Positions 1 through 7,514 of a stretch of 14,770 nucleotides of DNA are shown piece after piece (position 1 is the first letter of the stretch; every line of letters begins with the position of its first letter). A model generated the notes under the pieces. The model searched no databases. It saw only the letters and a program-made list of their open reading frames with translations, and was not told the origin of the DNA. This DNA comes from Alphaproteobacteria bacterium (GTDB lineage Bacteria; Pseudomonadota; Alphaproteobacteria; UBA2136; UBA6156). The DNA lies in assembly GCA_027489415.1 (NCBI GenBank), contig JAIXZU010000063.1:1-14770 (forward strand), given 5' to 3'. A program made the position numbers and the translations under genes.

Positions 1-1
1 A

Positions 2-1489
2 AAAGAGTTAGTGCCTGCTGCGGCCCCCGGTGTTAATTCAGAACTCTTAGCCGCAGTATTAAATGACCCAACCCTCGCACCCGAGCGTGACAAAGGTGAT
101 GATGATATTAAGCCTGTTAAAAAGCATGTTGAGGCTGCGCCTAGTCATGAGGCTAGTGCTGCTGTGGGCCCTGCGATTGCTAAAACCCCTCCTGTTGAAC
201 AGCGCAAAAATGAGGACCGACGCCAACAACCGCGGCGTAATGAAGAAGGTGGGAATGATACTATTCGTGTCGAAACATCCCGTCTTGATAAAGTTATGAA
301 CCTTGTCGGTGAGCTTGTGCTCGCCCGCAACACGATGTTGCGTCAACTTAGCGGTGCTGAGACACGTAAAGCTATTGAAGAGCTCGATAATTCCGGCATG
401 ATTTTTGGTACGATGGAGCAGCTGAGCCGCGTTACCCAAGATTTGCAGATGAGTGTACTAAGCACCCGCATGCAGCCGATTAAGAAGGTTTTTGATAAAA
501 TACCACGTCAGGTTCGTGAGTTGAAAACTCAGCTTAACAAAGAAGTTAACCTGATTATTGAAGGGGAAATGACTGAGGTTGATAAGAGCTTGGTTGAGGA
601 CCTTGCTGACCCGATGGTGCATATGATCCGTAATGCACTTGACCACGGGCTTGAGGGACCTGAAGAGCGTAAGGCCATTGGGAAGCACCCTGAGGGTACT
701 TTGGTGGTCAGAGCCTTTTATGAAGGAAACAACGTGGTGATTCAGGTCCAGGAAGATGGCCGTGGAATTGACCCCGATGTTATTCGGAGGGTGGCTGTTA
801 AGAAGGGAGTGGTTAATGCTGAAGCTGCGGCGGCGTTAAGTGATGCCGAGGCCATCCGATTGATTATGGCGCCTGGGTTCTCGACTGCCGAGACAATTAC
901 TGATGTCAGTGGCCGTGGTGTTGGTATGGATGTTGTAAATACCCGTATTGTTAACCTGCAGGGTAGTATTGATATCCGCAGTGAGCTTGGTATGGGGACT
1001 TGTTTTAGTATCTATATGCCGTTGACGCTTGCGATTGTGAACGCCCTGATTGTAGGTGCCAAGAATGAGGGCTTTGCCATTCCGATTGGTGATATTGCTG
1101 AGGTTATCAAGTTCAAGACCGATGGGATTCATCGTGTCAATGAGCAGGATATGATCGAGCTGCGTGGAGAACCTTTGCCGCTGTATTACCTTGATAACCT
1201 TACGCATGCCTTGAAAATGACCCATGCTGATGAAGCTGAGATTCACGTTGACACGAGTATGGCTCCCAAAGGGTTTGTAGTTGTTGTGCGTGAAGGCAGC
1301 AGCGCCATGGGATTGGTTGTGGATGCCCTGCTTGGCCAGGAAGAAGTGGTTGTTAAGCCGGTAACTGGAATGTTTGAGTATAACAAGGCCATTTCTGGTG
1401 CAACCATTACGGGTGACGGTAAAGTTCATATGATTCTGGATGTTCCGTACCTCATGAAAGAGCTGAGTGGAAATGCACCGAGACGATAG
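2..1489 (+). CDS. cheA: Chemotaxis histidine kinase CheA, 5'-truncated by the window edge
   Basis: CheA autophosphorylates on a histidine in response to chemoreceptors and passes the phosphate to CheY and CheB. The reading frame is open to the left edge, so the N-terminal phosphotransfer (HPt) domain lies outside the window; the GTG at 11 is not a credible start. Numbering from that GTG, residues 1-80 are a charged, Ala/Pro-rich linker. Next comes the dimerisation helix pair (LDKVMNLVGELVLARN, about 92-107), then the HATPase domain with an N box (HMIRNALDHGLE), a G1 box (EDGRGID) and a G2 box (VSGRGVGMDVV). The CheW-like receptor-coupling domain follows PLTLAIVNALIV and runs to the C terminus. 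All ATP-binding boxes are intact, so the visible part looks functional. It ends 12 bp before a terminator and is therefore probably the last gene of a chemotaxis operon. Confidence 0.96.
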   Translation, partial: KELVPAAAPGVNSELLAAVLNDPTLAPERDKGDDDIKPVKKHVEAAPSHEASAAVGPAIAKTPPVEQRKNEDRRQQPRRNEEGGNDTIRVETSRLDKVMNLVGELVLARNTMLRQLSGAETRKAIEELDNSGMIFGTMEQLSRVTQDLQMSVLSTRMQPIKKVFDKIPRQVRELKTQLNKEVNLIIEGEMTEVDKSLVEDLADPMVHMIRNALDHGLEGPEERKAIGKHPEGTLVVRAFYEGNNVVIQVQEDGRGIDPDVIRRVAVKKGVVNAEAAAALSDAEAIRLIMAPGFSTAETITDVSGRGVGMDVVNTRIVNLQGSIDIRSELGMGTCFSIYMPLTLAIVNALIVGAKNEGFAIPIGDIAEVIKFKTDGIHRVNEQDMIELRGEPLPLYYLDNLTHALKMTHADEAEIHVDTSMAPKGFVVVVREGSSAMGLVVDALLGQEEVVVKPVTGMFEYNKAISGATITGDGKVHMILDVPYLMKELSGNAPRR

Positions 1490-1500
1490 GCTCTTTCTTC

Positions 1501-1535
1501 ACGATAAAAGCGGCGCTTTGCGCCGCTTTTATCGT
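1501..1535. terminator. Perfect bidirectional hairpin after cheA
   Basis: A 16-bp perfect inverted repeat (ACGATAAAAGCGGCGC / GCGCCGCTTTTATCGT) flanks a TTT loop. An A tract lies on the 5' side and a T tract on the 3' side of the GC-rich core, so it can act as an intrinsic terminator in either direction. It begins 12 bp after the cheA stop and separates the chemotaxis operon from the next one. Confidence 0.9.
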
Positions 1536-1633
1536 TATATAACTGGTTTGGGGATGCGCAGTTGTATGCGAGTGAGGGATGGTGGCAGGCATAAGTTTCT
1601 GTTAGCCTGTGCCTAAAGAAAGCTAGTGTAACC

Positions 1634-2302
1634 GTGCTGATGCAGCCCAAAGTCACCTTCAGTAAACCCATGAGTAGCGGAGACAGTACGCTGATGATGC
1701 TGCTTTCGCTGAATTTGTTGTTGCTGGTATTTTTTGTGCTTCTGAATAGTATGGCGACCAAAGACACCAAGCATTCCGACAGTGTGATGGCGCAGGTTGC
1801 TGACGGCTACGGATTGCCTTCCAAAATGCTGAAACCGCATGCTAACCCCGGGGAGGACCTTCCCGCTGCTGGATGGCGAGCTGGGGTTATCAGCCGTGTA
1901 CAGGGTGTGATGACCAACCGGATTGAATTACGGGTTGCCCCACAGGTTGGTAATGCCGGTAAGGTTGAAATTGCCCTGCCACTAAGCTCCTTGTTTGATG
2001 CGCAAGGTCGTTTGGTGAGACCTGAATTATTGCGAAACCTTCAAGCTGCTGCTGGCAGTGAAAGTAAGCTGGTGTGGCAGGTGGCTGGACGGATGGATGA
2101 TGTGGCACGGCTTTCAGGTTTTGCGGCTGCGATAGCGGCGATTCATGGGCGTGTGGAGGTTATTCCTGCGACGGCAGAGGGCCTGCGCGTTATTATTACG
2201 CCGGGTATTGTTACGCCTGGTAGTGTGGGCTTGCAAATTCAGCGAGTTGGAGAAGATGCTGGCGGACAAATTCAAGGCATTCAGGAAAGGACTTCACCGT
2301 GA
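1634..2302 (+). CDS. Single-pass membrane protein with a MotB-like N terminus and no acidic residue in the helix core
   Basis: This 222-residue protein is not assigned to a named gene. Residues about 20-38 form one membrane helix (LMMLLSLNLLLLVFFVLLN) preceded by a short cytoplasmic tail, as in MotB stator subunits. In an ungapped alignment anchored on the FF pair, the proton-binding Asp of MotB is replaced by Ser25. The periplasmic part has one stretch (VEIALPLSSLFDAQGRLVRPELL, about 111-133, then VAGRMDD, 150-156) that faintly recalls an OmpA/MotB domain, but the usual GHTD and the downstream Arg are not recognisable. The GTG at 1634 follows a weak AAAGAAAG; ATG 1640 is an alternative. It overlaps the next gene by 4 bp (GTGA), which implies translational coupling. 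Inference: an accessory or structural partner of the stator rather than a proton channel. It could equally be an unrelated membrane-anchored protein. Confidence 0.72.
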   Translation: MLMQPKVTFSKPMSSGDSTLMMLLSLNLLLLVFFVLLNSMATKDTKHSDSVMAQVADGYGLPSKMLKPHANPGEDLPAAGWRAGVISRVQGVMTNRIELRVAPQVGNAGKVEIALPLSSLFDAQGRLVRPELLRNLQAAAGSESKLVWQVAGRMDDVARLSGFAAAIAAIHGRVEVIPATAEGLRVIITPGIVTPGSVGLQIQRVGEDAGGQIQGIQERTSP

Positions 2303-2991
2303 GTGATGAGACGCCCTCAGTAAACCAGCCTGCAGCGCCCGTTCAAGCAGCTACTGCGCCTGTGGGGCATGATATGTGGGCGCCGGTTGGGCCAGCTTTA
2401 TGGAATGAGGTTCAAGCGCCTAAATTAGAGAAAAACCAGACGGCCTGGTTATTAACCTGTGTTGATTTGACAAGCCTTTTGTTGTGTTTCTTTGTGCTCC
2501 TGTTTTCGACACAATCCCTCGAGCGAGACCAGTGGCAGGCTTTAACAGAGAGTTTTCAGGCGCAGTTTTCGACGCAGAACGTTATTGTCCCGTTGATTCC
2601 TGATGGTGGAAGCAATGCGGTGGTGCGGGTAACACCGGTGAAGTCCGGCCTTGCGTACCTTGATAGCCTGTTACAGCAGCGTATTGATGTTGACCCTGTG
2701 TGGAAAGGGATGGTTCCGAAAGACCGGAATGCGAGTGAGTTGCTTTATCCGATTCCTGCAGGTGTTGATGATGCGGCGTGGGGCCGTTTAGGTGGCGTTC
2801 TGCGAGGTTGGAAGAACCCTGTTGGTATTGTTATGGTGGCTGCAGAGGGTGACTTGACTGCTGCGACACAAAAGGCAGTTGCTATGACGGATAAATTGGC
2901 CAAGAGTGGCGTTATGACGGCATTTGCGGATATCAGGGTACAGAAAGATCTGGATGTTTCCAGAGTGTATTTGGCGGTGCGTGGACAATGA
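2299..2991 (+). CDS. MotB-like single-pass membrane protein retaining the helix Asp
   Basis: This 230-residue protein has a hydrophilic, Ala/Pro-rich N-terminal tail (1-45) and one membrane helix at about 49-70 (AWLLTCVDLTSLLLCFFVLLFS). Asp56 sits exactly eight residues before the FF pair, the spacing of the proton-binding Asp in the MotB helix. A helical segment follows (ERDQWQALTESFQAQF, about 75-90), where MotB has its plug. The periplasmic end (ELLYPIPAGVDDAAWGRLGGVL and VAAEGDLTAATQKAVAM) is at best a degenerate OmpA-like fold without the peptidoglycan-binding GHTD signature. The protein is shorter than typical MotB (about 300 residues) and no motA is adjacent. A GTG start at 2299 is preceded by AGGAAAGGA with 7-bp spacing; the stop overlaps the next ATG (ATGA). 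Probably a MotB-family stator-associated protein; true stator activity is uncertain. Confidence 0.75.
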   Translation: MSDETPSVNQPAAPVQAATAPVGHDMWAPVGPALWNEVQAPKLEKNQTAWLLTCVDLTSLLLCFFVLLFSTQSLERDQWQALTESFQAQFSTQNVIVPLIPDGGSNAVVRVTPVKSGLAYLDSLLQQRIDVDPVWKGMVPKDRNASELLYPIPAGVDDAAWGRLGGVLRGWKNPVGIVMVAAEGDLTAATQKAVAMTDKLAKSGVMTAFADIRVQKDLDVSRVYLAVRGQ

Positions 2992-5945
2992 GGCTGCTCG
3001 GTGCCCTGTTTTTGGCTTCCACATTCCTGATACCCTCCGGCTGGGCAGTGCCTGCCATGCGGGTTTCCACTGTGGATGGTAAAGTCTTTGTACGGGCGAC
3101 CGCAGCGAGGCTGGCGGCGTGGCGCCCAGGGCAAGATGTACTGGTAGTGGTGATGCCGGTTGACAGTGGTGAACTTGATGTTGGCCAGTTACCTGAGGGT
3201 GTTACGAGTGAACCGGTACAGGCCAATGGTGTTAGTGGAATTGTGCTGAGAGGCGTGAGTGGCAGTTGGCAGGTTTTGCAAGACGGCGCTAACTGGGTGA
3301 TACGGCCAGGTGCGGGGCTTAAGGCTGAGAGCGTGCTCATGCTGAAGGATGGTTGGCGCGTAGGCGGTGAGACGCTGAAGCCTATTACGATTACAGCGGT
3401 GGGACGGCAATGGGATGTAGCCATGGCCGGAACCGCACGAAGTGTGGCAGGTAGCGTGACCGGTGCGGTGCGGGCCGCTGGGCGAGGGGTTGCCGCCGAG
3501 GAGGCCCCGAAGGCGGCTTTAAAACCGGCCATGCCGATTGCAGGTGAACGGATGGTACATGCTGACAAAACTGTGCCGTTTGAGGCTGCGCCGGGGCTTC
3601 GGCCTGTGGCGGCGCCGATGATGGCAACCGCCGCTTTGCCAACGGCTAAGCAGGGTTCACAGCAAGCTATGATGAAGGCGGTTAGCCTGAGTGACATGCT
3701 GGCACGGATTGAGCCCGCTGCTGGGGAAGTGGCGAATGCGGCTTTACCAGCGCTGCCGACGCATGAGAGCAAAGGGCTAGAGGTAAGTGACAGCCGTTTG
3801 CGTGCCGCTGTGACTTCCGCAACAGCGCCTGAGGTTGGATTGGCTAAAGTCAAAGTGGAAGCGGGGCCGAGCATGCCAGCGATTGGTGTGAGCGGGATTG
3901 CTGCGGAAGTACTGCCGAAAATCCTGACTGATATTTACATGCCTGGGACGGTTGTCAGCCTGACGATGCCTGGAGTCCATGGTGAGGGAGCGGCTGTTCA
4001 TGAGGGTGTTTCGGCGACAGTTGCTGATGTGAGTTCGAGCTGGAACCAGACAATCCTTGGGCCGATTGAAGCGGCGCTGGCGTTGAAGGCGCAGAGCCCG
4101 ACCGTGCCTGCCAGTGCGACGGCGGTGCAGGGAAAAACCGTGCCTGATGAGCCGGTTCCGGCGGTGGTGAATCGCATTTTACCTGAGAAGGTTGGGGTTT
4201 ATCATGATGTGATCAGTGACGCTTTACAGGCGATTGCTGTGGCGCCAGCTGATAGTACGCGGGCGCGTGATGGTGCGATGAACCTTGCCGGGCTTTATTT
4301 AGTGTGGCAGCGCCCGGAGGAAGCCCTTGCGGTGCTTAATACCTTGCCGGTGAGGGCTGATGGTTTGCCTGCCAACCCGCAGGCGCGGCTGTATATGGCG
4401 GTTGCAAACCTTGCACGCGGTGGTGTGCCAGATGCGGGATTGTTTGACCAAGGCGGCACGCTGGGTAGCCATGCCAAGTTATGGCGGGCGGTAGCTGCCA
4501 GCCGTGCCGGTGACTATGCAACCGCCTTGAAAGACTGGCCGCAGGAGCGCGGGATTTTGCCGCAGTACCCGGCTTATTTGCGGGAACAGGCGCAGATGGC
4601 GCAGGCGACGGCCTTAGTGATGGTGGGTGACCGCAGTGTGGCGGCCAGCATTGTTGACCAGCTGATTGAAAGTTATAAGGACCCTGCTGAGGTACCAGTA
4701 GGACTGACCAGGCTGCGCGGCCTTGTGCGCCTTGGCACGCCCGATGAGGCAGAAGGCCTTGAGTACCTTGCCGCTGCGGCTGAAGATATGCGTGACCCGG
4801 CTGAGGCCTACCGGGCGAAATTTCAATTTGTGCGCGCGTTGCAGCAGCGGCGTGACCTGAGCGATGATCAAGTGCTGCGCTACCTGAGTGACCTGTGGTT
4901 TGACTGGCGCGGTGATGACCTTGAGCGCGATGTGCTGGCCCAACTGGCAGACCTGTATGAGCGGAGTGGGGATTCCCGCGCGGCGCTGCAATACTGGCAG
5001 ACACTGGTGAAAGCCTACCCGAAAGCCACCGACCTGAACACAGTGACCGAGCGGATGACCGATGCCTTCCTGCGCGTGTTTGACCCTGAAAACCCCAAGG
5101 TTTACGATACGTTGTCTTACCTTGGGCTGTATTATGATTTCAGTGAGTTGGTGCCGAATGATGCCCGTGGAGATGTGGTTCAGGAACAGGTGGCACGTTT
5201 GCTGGTGAATGCCAATTTGTGGGGCCGTGCGGTGCCGATTCTGGAACAGCAATTAAAATACCAGCCGCTGGACCCTGCGGCACAGGGGCGTTTGGTGTTG
5301 TTGCTGGCTGAGGCTTACATGAACCTTGGACAGTCCGCCGAGGGGATTAAGTTATTGGATAAATGGCAGCATGTGGCGACGACGACAGTGCTGGCGCGTG
5401 CATGGAAGTTGCAGGAAGCGCAGCTGATGTTGAAGTTGAATCGGCCGGCGATTTCCAGCAAAGCCTTGGCCAGCTTGCCGAATGATGATGCCGATGCCCG
5501 TGACCTGCGGATAGAAGCAGCGTGGGCGGCGCAGGACTGGAGCAACACGATACCGTTGTTGCAGGAGCGGTTGGCGAGTGTGCCAGCGAGCCAGTTGGTG
5601 AGTGATACCGCGGCGCAGCTGGCGACGTTCCGGCTGGGATACGCCTTTGGCCAACAGCAGGATGGGGACGGCCTTGACGTGCTGACCAAGCGCTACAGCA
5701 GCGGCCTGAGCCGCCTGCCGCAGCTGGCGGACGGGGTAGGGGCAGTGGCGGCGAGCAGCGGCGTGAGTGCGAGTTTGGTGGCGACTGGCAAGCTGGCGCC
5801 GCTTACGACTTCTCTTAATGATATCAATAGGTTGACTGATAGGATTGCGGGTGTGAGGGACACGTTGACGGCGGAGCGGAAGCAGCAGCAGGAGTATAAT
5901 GACAAAATGCGCTATATGGAGTTGTTGCCCCCGCCTGCCATTTAG
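2988..5945 (+). CDS. Large secreted alpha-helical repeat (TPR-like) protein of the motility operon
   Basis: A 985-residue protein with a signal peptide (MRLLGALFLASTFLIPSGWA, probable cleavage near 20), so it is predicted to be periplasmic. Residues about 21-150 look beta-rich (TVDGKVFVRATAARLAAWRPG and similar). Residues about 150-400 are low-complexity, Ala/Pro/Val-rich, probably a flexible linker. From about 405 to 900 there are repeated helical pairs of TPR type, for example NLAGLYLVWQRPEEALAVLN, LADLYERSGDSRAALQYWQTLV and LLLAEAYMNLGQSAEGIKLLDKW. The C terminus (about 940-975) is a charged, probably coiled-coil helix. It starts by ATGA overlap with the MotB-like gene, so the products are probably made in fixed ratio. 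By analogy with MotC of rhizobia and PflA of Campylobacter, periplasmic proteins that support stator units, it may scaffold the two membrane partners. That role is inference from context and architecture, not sequence identity. Confidence 0.78.
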   Translation: MRLLGALFLASTFLIPSGWAVPAMRVSTVDGKVFVRATAARLAAWRPGQDVLVVVMPVDSGELDVGQLPEGVTSEPVQANGVSGIVLRGVSGSWQVLQDGANWVIRPGAGLKAESVLMLKDGWRVGGETLKPITITAVGRQWDVAMAGTARSVAGSVTGAVRAAGRGVAAEEAPKAALKPAMPIAGERMVHADKTVPFEAAPGLRPVAAPMMATAALPTAKQGSQQAMMKAVSLSDMLARIEPAAGEVANAALPALPTHESKGLEVSDSRLRAAVTSATAPEVGLAKVKVEAGPSMPAIGVSGIAAEVLPKILTDIYMPGTVVSLTMPGVHGEGAAVHEGVSATVADVSSSWNQTILGPIEAALALKAQSPTVPASATAVQGKTVPDEPVPAVVNRILPEKVGVYHDVISDALQAIAVAPADSTRARDGAMNLAGLYLVWQRPEEALAVLNTLPVRADGLPANPQARLYMAVANLARGGVPDAGLFDQGGTLGSHAKLWRAVAASRAGDYATALKDWPQERGILPQYPAYLREQAQMAQATALVMVGDRSVAASIVDQLIESYKDPAEVPVGLTRLRGLVRLGTPDEAEGLEYLAAAAEDMRDPAEAYRAKFQFVRALQQRRDLSDDQVLRYLSDLWFDWRGDDLERDVLAQLADLYERSGDSRAALQYWQTLVKAYPKATDLNTVTERMTDAFLRVFDPENPKVYDTLSYLGLYYDFSELVPNDARGDVVQEQVARLLVNANLWGRAVPILEQQLKYQPLDPAAQGRLVLLLAEAYMNLGQSAEGIKLLDKWQHVATTTVLARAWKLQEAQLMLKLNRPAISSKALASLPNDDADARDLRIEAAWAAQDWSNTIPLLQERLASVPASQLVSDTAAQLATFRLGYAFGQQQDGDGLDVLTKRYSSGLSRLPQLADGVGAVAASSGVSASLVATGKLAPLTTSLNDINRLTDRIAGVRDTLTAERKQQQEYNDKMRYMELLPPPAI

Positions 5946-6049
5946 GCGCGGACTCAAACGGCGACCTGAAAATTTTTGGCGGGCCTGATGTACGCTCGTA
6001 CACGGCGTCCCGCCAAAAACTTCCAGTTCATCCGTTTGGAGCCTCGCGC
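5945..6049. repeat. Long imperfect palindrome, probable dispersed repeat element
   Basis: A nested inverted repeat of about 105 bp begins at the last base of the TPR gene stop codon. Outer arms: GCGCG at 5946-5950 with CGCGC at 6045-6049, and AAACGG 5956-5961 with CCGTTT 6032-6037. Inner arms: TTTTTGGCGGG 5973-5983 with CCCGCCAAAAA 6009-6019, extended by an 18-base match with two mismatches. The apex is TGTACG-CT-CGTACA (5989-6002). The T tract precedes and the A tract follows the GC-rich stem, the reverse of an intrinsic terminator, so a mobile or REP/BIME-like element fits better. Copy number in the genome cannot be judged here. Confidence 0.7.
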
Positions 6050-6292
6050 TTTCAACCCCATGGTGGGATTGGTTTTGCGGTTTTTAATGGGATTATTATA
6101 GCCTATTTCGGGGGATTTGTCAAGTTTTGCGTTTTGTTTAAGATGTTGATATTGCTTGGTTTATTGGGGTTTTGGGGGTGGTCAATGGGTGGAAAGTGCG
6201 TGGGCTGGGTTTGGTGAAGTTGGCTGTGGGGGCGGATTTTTGGTTACCGTAAATGGTGAATGTAAGGAAAGTGGGTGGGAAGTGGATGGAAA

Positions 6293-6330
6293 GTGACTGA
6301 GTTATTGGGTGACTGAGTGAGTGGGTGAGT
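6293..6330. repeat. Short GTGACTGAGT / GAGTGGGT tandem repeats
   Basis: GTGACTGAGT occurs at 6293-6302 and again at 6309-6318, followed by GAGTGGGTGAGT-type units. It lies downstream of the fliP stop on the minus strand and is non-coding. Confidence 0.6.
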
Positions 6331-6367
6331 TGGGGCGGTGGCAGTTTCTTTTTTTCGCCGTTCGTGG

Positions 6368-6387
6368 ATGCCGGCTTTCGCCGGCAT
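6368..6387. repeat. Small perfect palindrome ATGCCGGC-TTTC-GCCGGCAT
   Basis: Eight-base perfect arms with a TTTC loop lie 28 bp beyond the fliP stop. The hairpin could slow RNA polymerase or protect the fliP mRNA 3' end, but no T tract follows it on the minus strand, so it is not a standard intrinsic terminator. The form resembles the short intergenic palindromes that many Proteobacteria carry in multiple copies. Confidence 0.65.
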
Positions 6388-6414
6388 GGAGGCGGGGGGA
6401 GGTTTGGGGGTGTG

Positions 6415-7209
6415 TTAGAGGGGAGGTTGGAAGGACTGGATGAGAGAGCTGGTGAGGAGGTGCCAGCCGTCCACCAGTACGAAGAAGATGATCTTGAACG
6501 GGAGAGAGACCGTGACGGGGGGGAGCATCATCATCCCCATCGACATCAGGATTGATGCGACGGCGAGGTCTATCACCAGGAACGGCAGGAAGACGAGGAA
6601 GCCGATTTCGAAGGCGCGGCGGAGTTCGGAGATCATGAACGCGGGGATGAGGGCTTGGAGGGGCACGGCGATGTTTTCCGGTTTGACGTCCGGCCCGGGG
6701 AGGACGACGGCGTCCTGCTCGTCCTTCGGGAGGAAGCCCAGAAAGAGCGAGAGGTCGCTCTCCCGCACATTGGCGAGCATGAAGCGGGCGAAGGGTTGGG
6801 TGGCGCGTTCGAACGCTTGTTCCTCGGTGATTTGCTGGCTGAGGTAGGGCGAGACGCCGTTCTCCCACGAGAGTTTCATGGTGGGGGCCATGATGAACCT
6901 GCTGAGGAATAGTGAGAGGCCCACCAGCACGGCGTTGGGCGGGCTGGATTGCAAACCGATGGCCGAGCGCAGGAAGCCGAAGACAATAATGAGCCGCGTG
7001 AAGCTGGTGACCATGAGCAGCAGGCTTGGGGCCACGGACAGCACCGTGGTGAGCGCGATGATTTGGAAGATGCGGTTGGCGTTGAGGAGGTCGTTCCCCA
7101 CATTAATGTTTAGCGGGCCCGCGGATTGGGCGTGTGCGAGCACAGGGCACAAGGCCACAAGGCACAAGGACACAAGGGAGAGCGTGAGGAGTTGGCGGCG
7201 GGTTGTCAT
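6415..7209 (-). CDS. fliP: Flagellar export gate protein FliP
   Basis: FliP forms the core of the flagellar type III export gate in the inner membrane, with FliQ and FliR. The 264-residue length is normal for the family. An N-terminal signal peptide (about 1-27, ending AHAQ) is followed by the conserved block LLLMVTSFTRLIIVFGFLRSAIG with SSPPNAVLVGLSLFL, the periplasmic loop, and the family signature PAFMISELRRAFEIGFLVFLP. The C-terminal helices contain GMMMLPPVTVSLPFKIIFF. All blocks are intact. The ATG overlaps the fliO stop (ATGA), and there is no strong ribosome site of its own, so translation is probably coupled to fliO. fliQ and fliR are not adjacent. The hydrophobic core of the signal peptide is encoded by five tandem 7-8 bp repeats (7141-7178). 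Confidence 0.97.
   Translation of the reverse strand: MTTRRQLLTLSLVSLCLVALCPVLAHAQSAGPLNINVGNDLLNANRIFQIIALTTVLSVAPSLLLMVTSFTRLIIVFGFLRSAIGLQSSPPNAVLVGLSLFLSRFIMAPTMKLSWENGVSPYLSQQITEEQAFERATQPFARFMLANVRESDLSLFLGFLPKDEQDAVVLPGPDVKPENIAVPLQALIPAFMISELRRAFEIGFLVFLPFLVIDLAVASILMSMGMMMLPPVTVSLPFKIIFFVLVDGWHLLTSSLIQSFQPPL
7141..7178. repeat. Five tandem CACAAGG(N) units inside the fliP signal-peptide codons
   Basis: The units start at 7141 (CACAGGG), 7148, 7156, 7163 and 7171, each CACAAGG with or without one extra base. On the coding (minus) strand they read CCTTGTG units and encode the hydrophobic core of the FliP signal peptide. Gain or loss of one unit would shift the frame. Confidence 0.8.
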
Positions 7210-7511
7210 GATTTCAGTTTAGCCGATTTTGGTTGGGTTGGGGTGTGGATGAGTGTGGTTTGCGCATTGGTGCTGCTGATGAGGAGTTCGGTATCGTCCA
7301 GCTTGATGAGATGAAGGGTGGTGGTGGGCGAGAGGCGCTGGCTTTCGAGAATGTTCAGGCGGCGGCGTGGTTTGGGGCCGGGGGCGAGGGTGAGGCGGTG
7401 GCTGACGTGCGAGCCGTAGCGGCGCCAGAGGTAACCGACAATGACGATGAGGCCCAAGGTGACGCTGAGGCTGGCGAGGGCGCGGAGGGCGGTGAGGAGG
7501 AGGTCGGGCAT
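7206..7511 (-). CDS. fliO: Flagellar biosynthesis protein FliO
   Basis: FliO is a small membrane protein that helps assemble the FliP ring of the export apparatus. The product is 101 residues, with one N-terminal membrane helix (ASLSVTLGLIVIVGYLW, about 12-28), a basic stretch, and the short cytoplasmic FliO fold recognisable as LNILESQRLSPTTTLHLIKL followed by DDTELLISS. FliO varies widely in sequence, so position directly before fliP with an ATGA overlap carries much of the weight. The start ATG at 7511 is preceded on its strand by a short tandem repeat instead of a clear Shine-Dalgarno sequence. Confidence 0.88.
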   Translation of the reverse strand: MPDLLLTALRALASLSVTLGLIVIVGYLWRRYGSHVSHRLTLAPGPKPRRRLNILESQRLSPTTTLHLIKLDDTELLISSTNAQTTLIHTPTQPKSAKLKS

Positions 7512-7514
7512 CTC

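Larger units (their letters stand above)
6050..6414. other. Gene-free G-rich spacer between convergent operons
   Basis: I see no credible gene in this stretch. It holds an AT-rich patch near 6080-6110, then a strongly G/T-rich plus strand with many GTGGG/GGTGG words, short GAGT/GGGT-type tandem repeats (6293-6330) and one 8-bp palindrome (6368-6387). The small open frames here are low-complexity by-products of the skewed base composition. Confidence 0.7.

Noticed and set aside
1540..1633. Promoter for the MotB-like/TPR operon
   Set aside because: One must exist near here after the cheA terminator, but no sigma-54, sigma-28 or sigma-70 match had acceptable spacing, so none is annotated.
3700..3714. 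Third sigma-54-like sequence CTGGCACG-GATT-GAGC inside the TPR gene
   Set aside because: The GG-N10-GC spacing is right but the -12 element is GAGC instead of TTGC, and no gene starts nearby downstream.
2933..3874. 313-codon minus-strand frame opposite the TPR gene's Ala/Pro-rich linker
   Set aside because: A by-product of biased repetitive codons; Ser/Ala/Thr/Pro-rich with no plausible start context, and the opposite gene fits its operon by overlapping start and stop.
6075..6101. Possible sigma-70 promoter (TTGCGG ... TTATAG) in the intergenic region
   Set aside because: The spacer is only about 15 bp and no plus-strand gene follows.
6325..6555. Small plus-strand frame over the G-rich region and the end of fliP
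   Set aside because: Composition is Gly/Arg/Asp/Glu low complexity and it overlaps the conserved fliP C terminus on the opposite strand.
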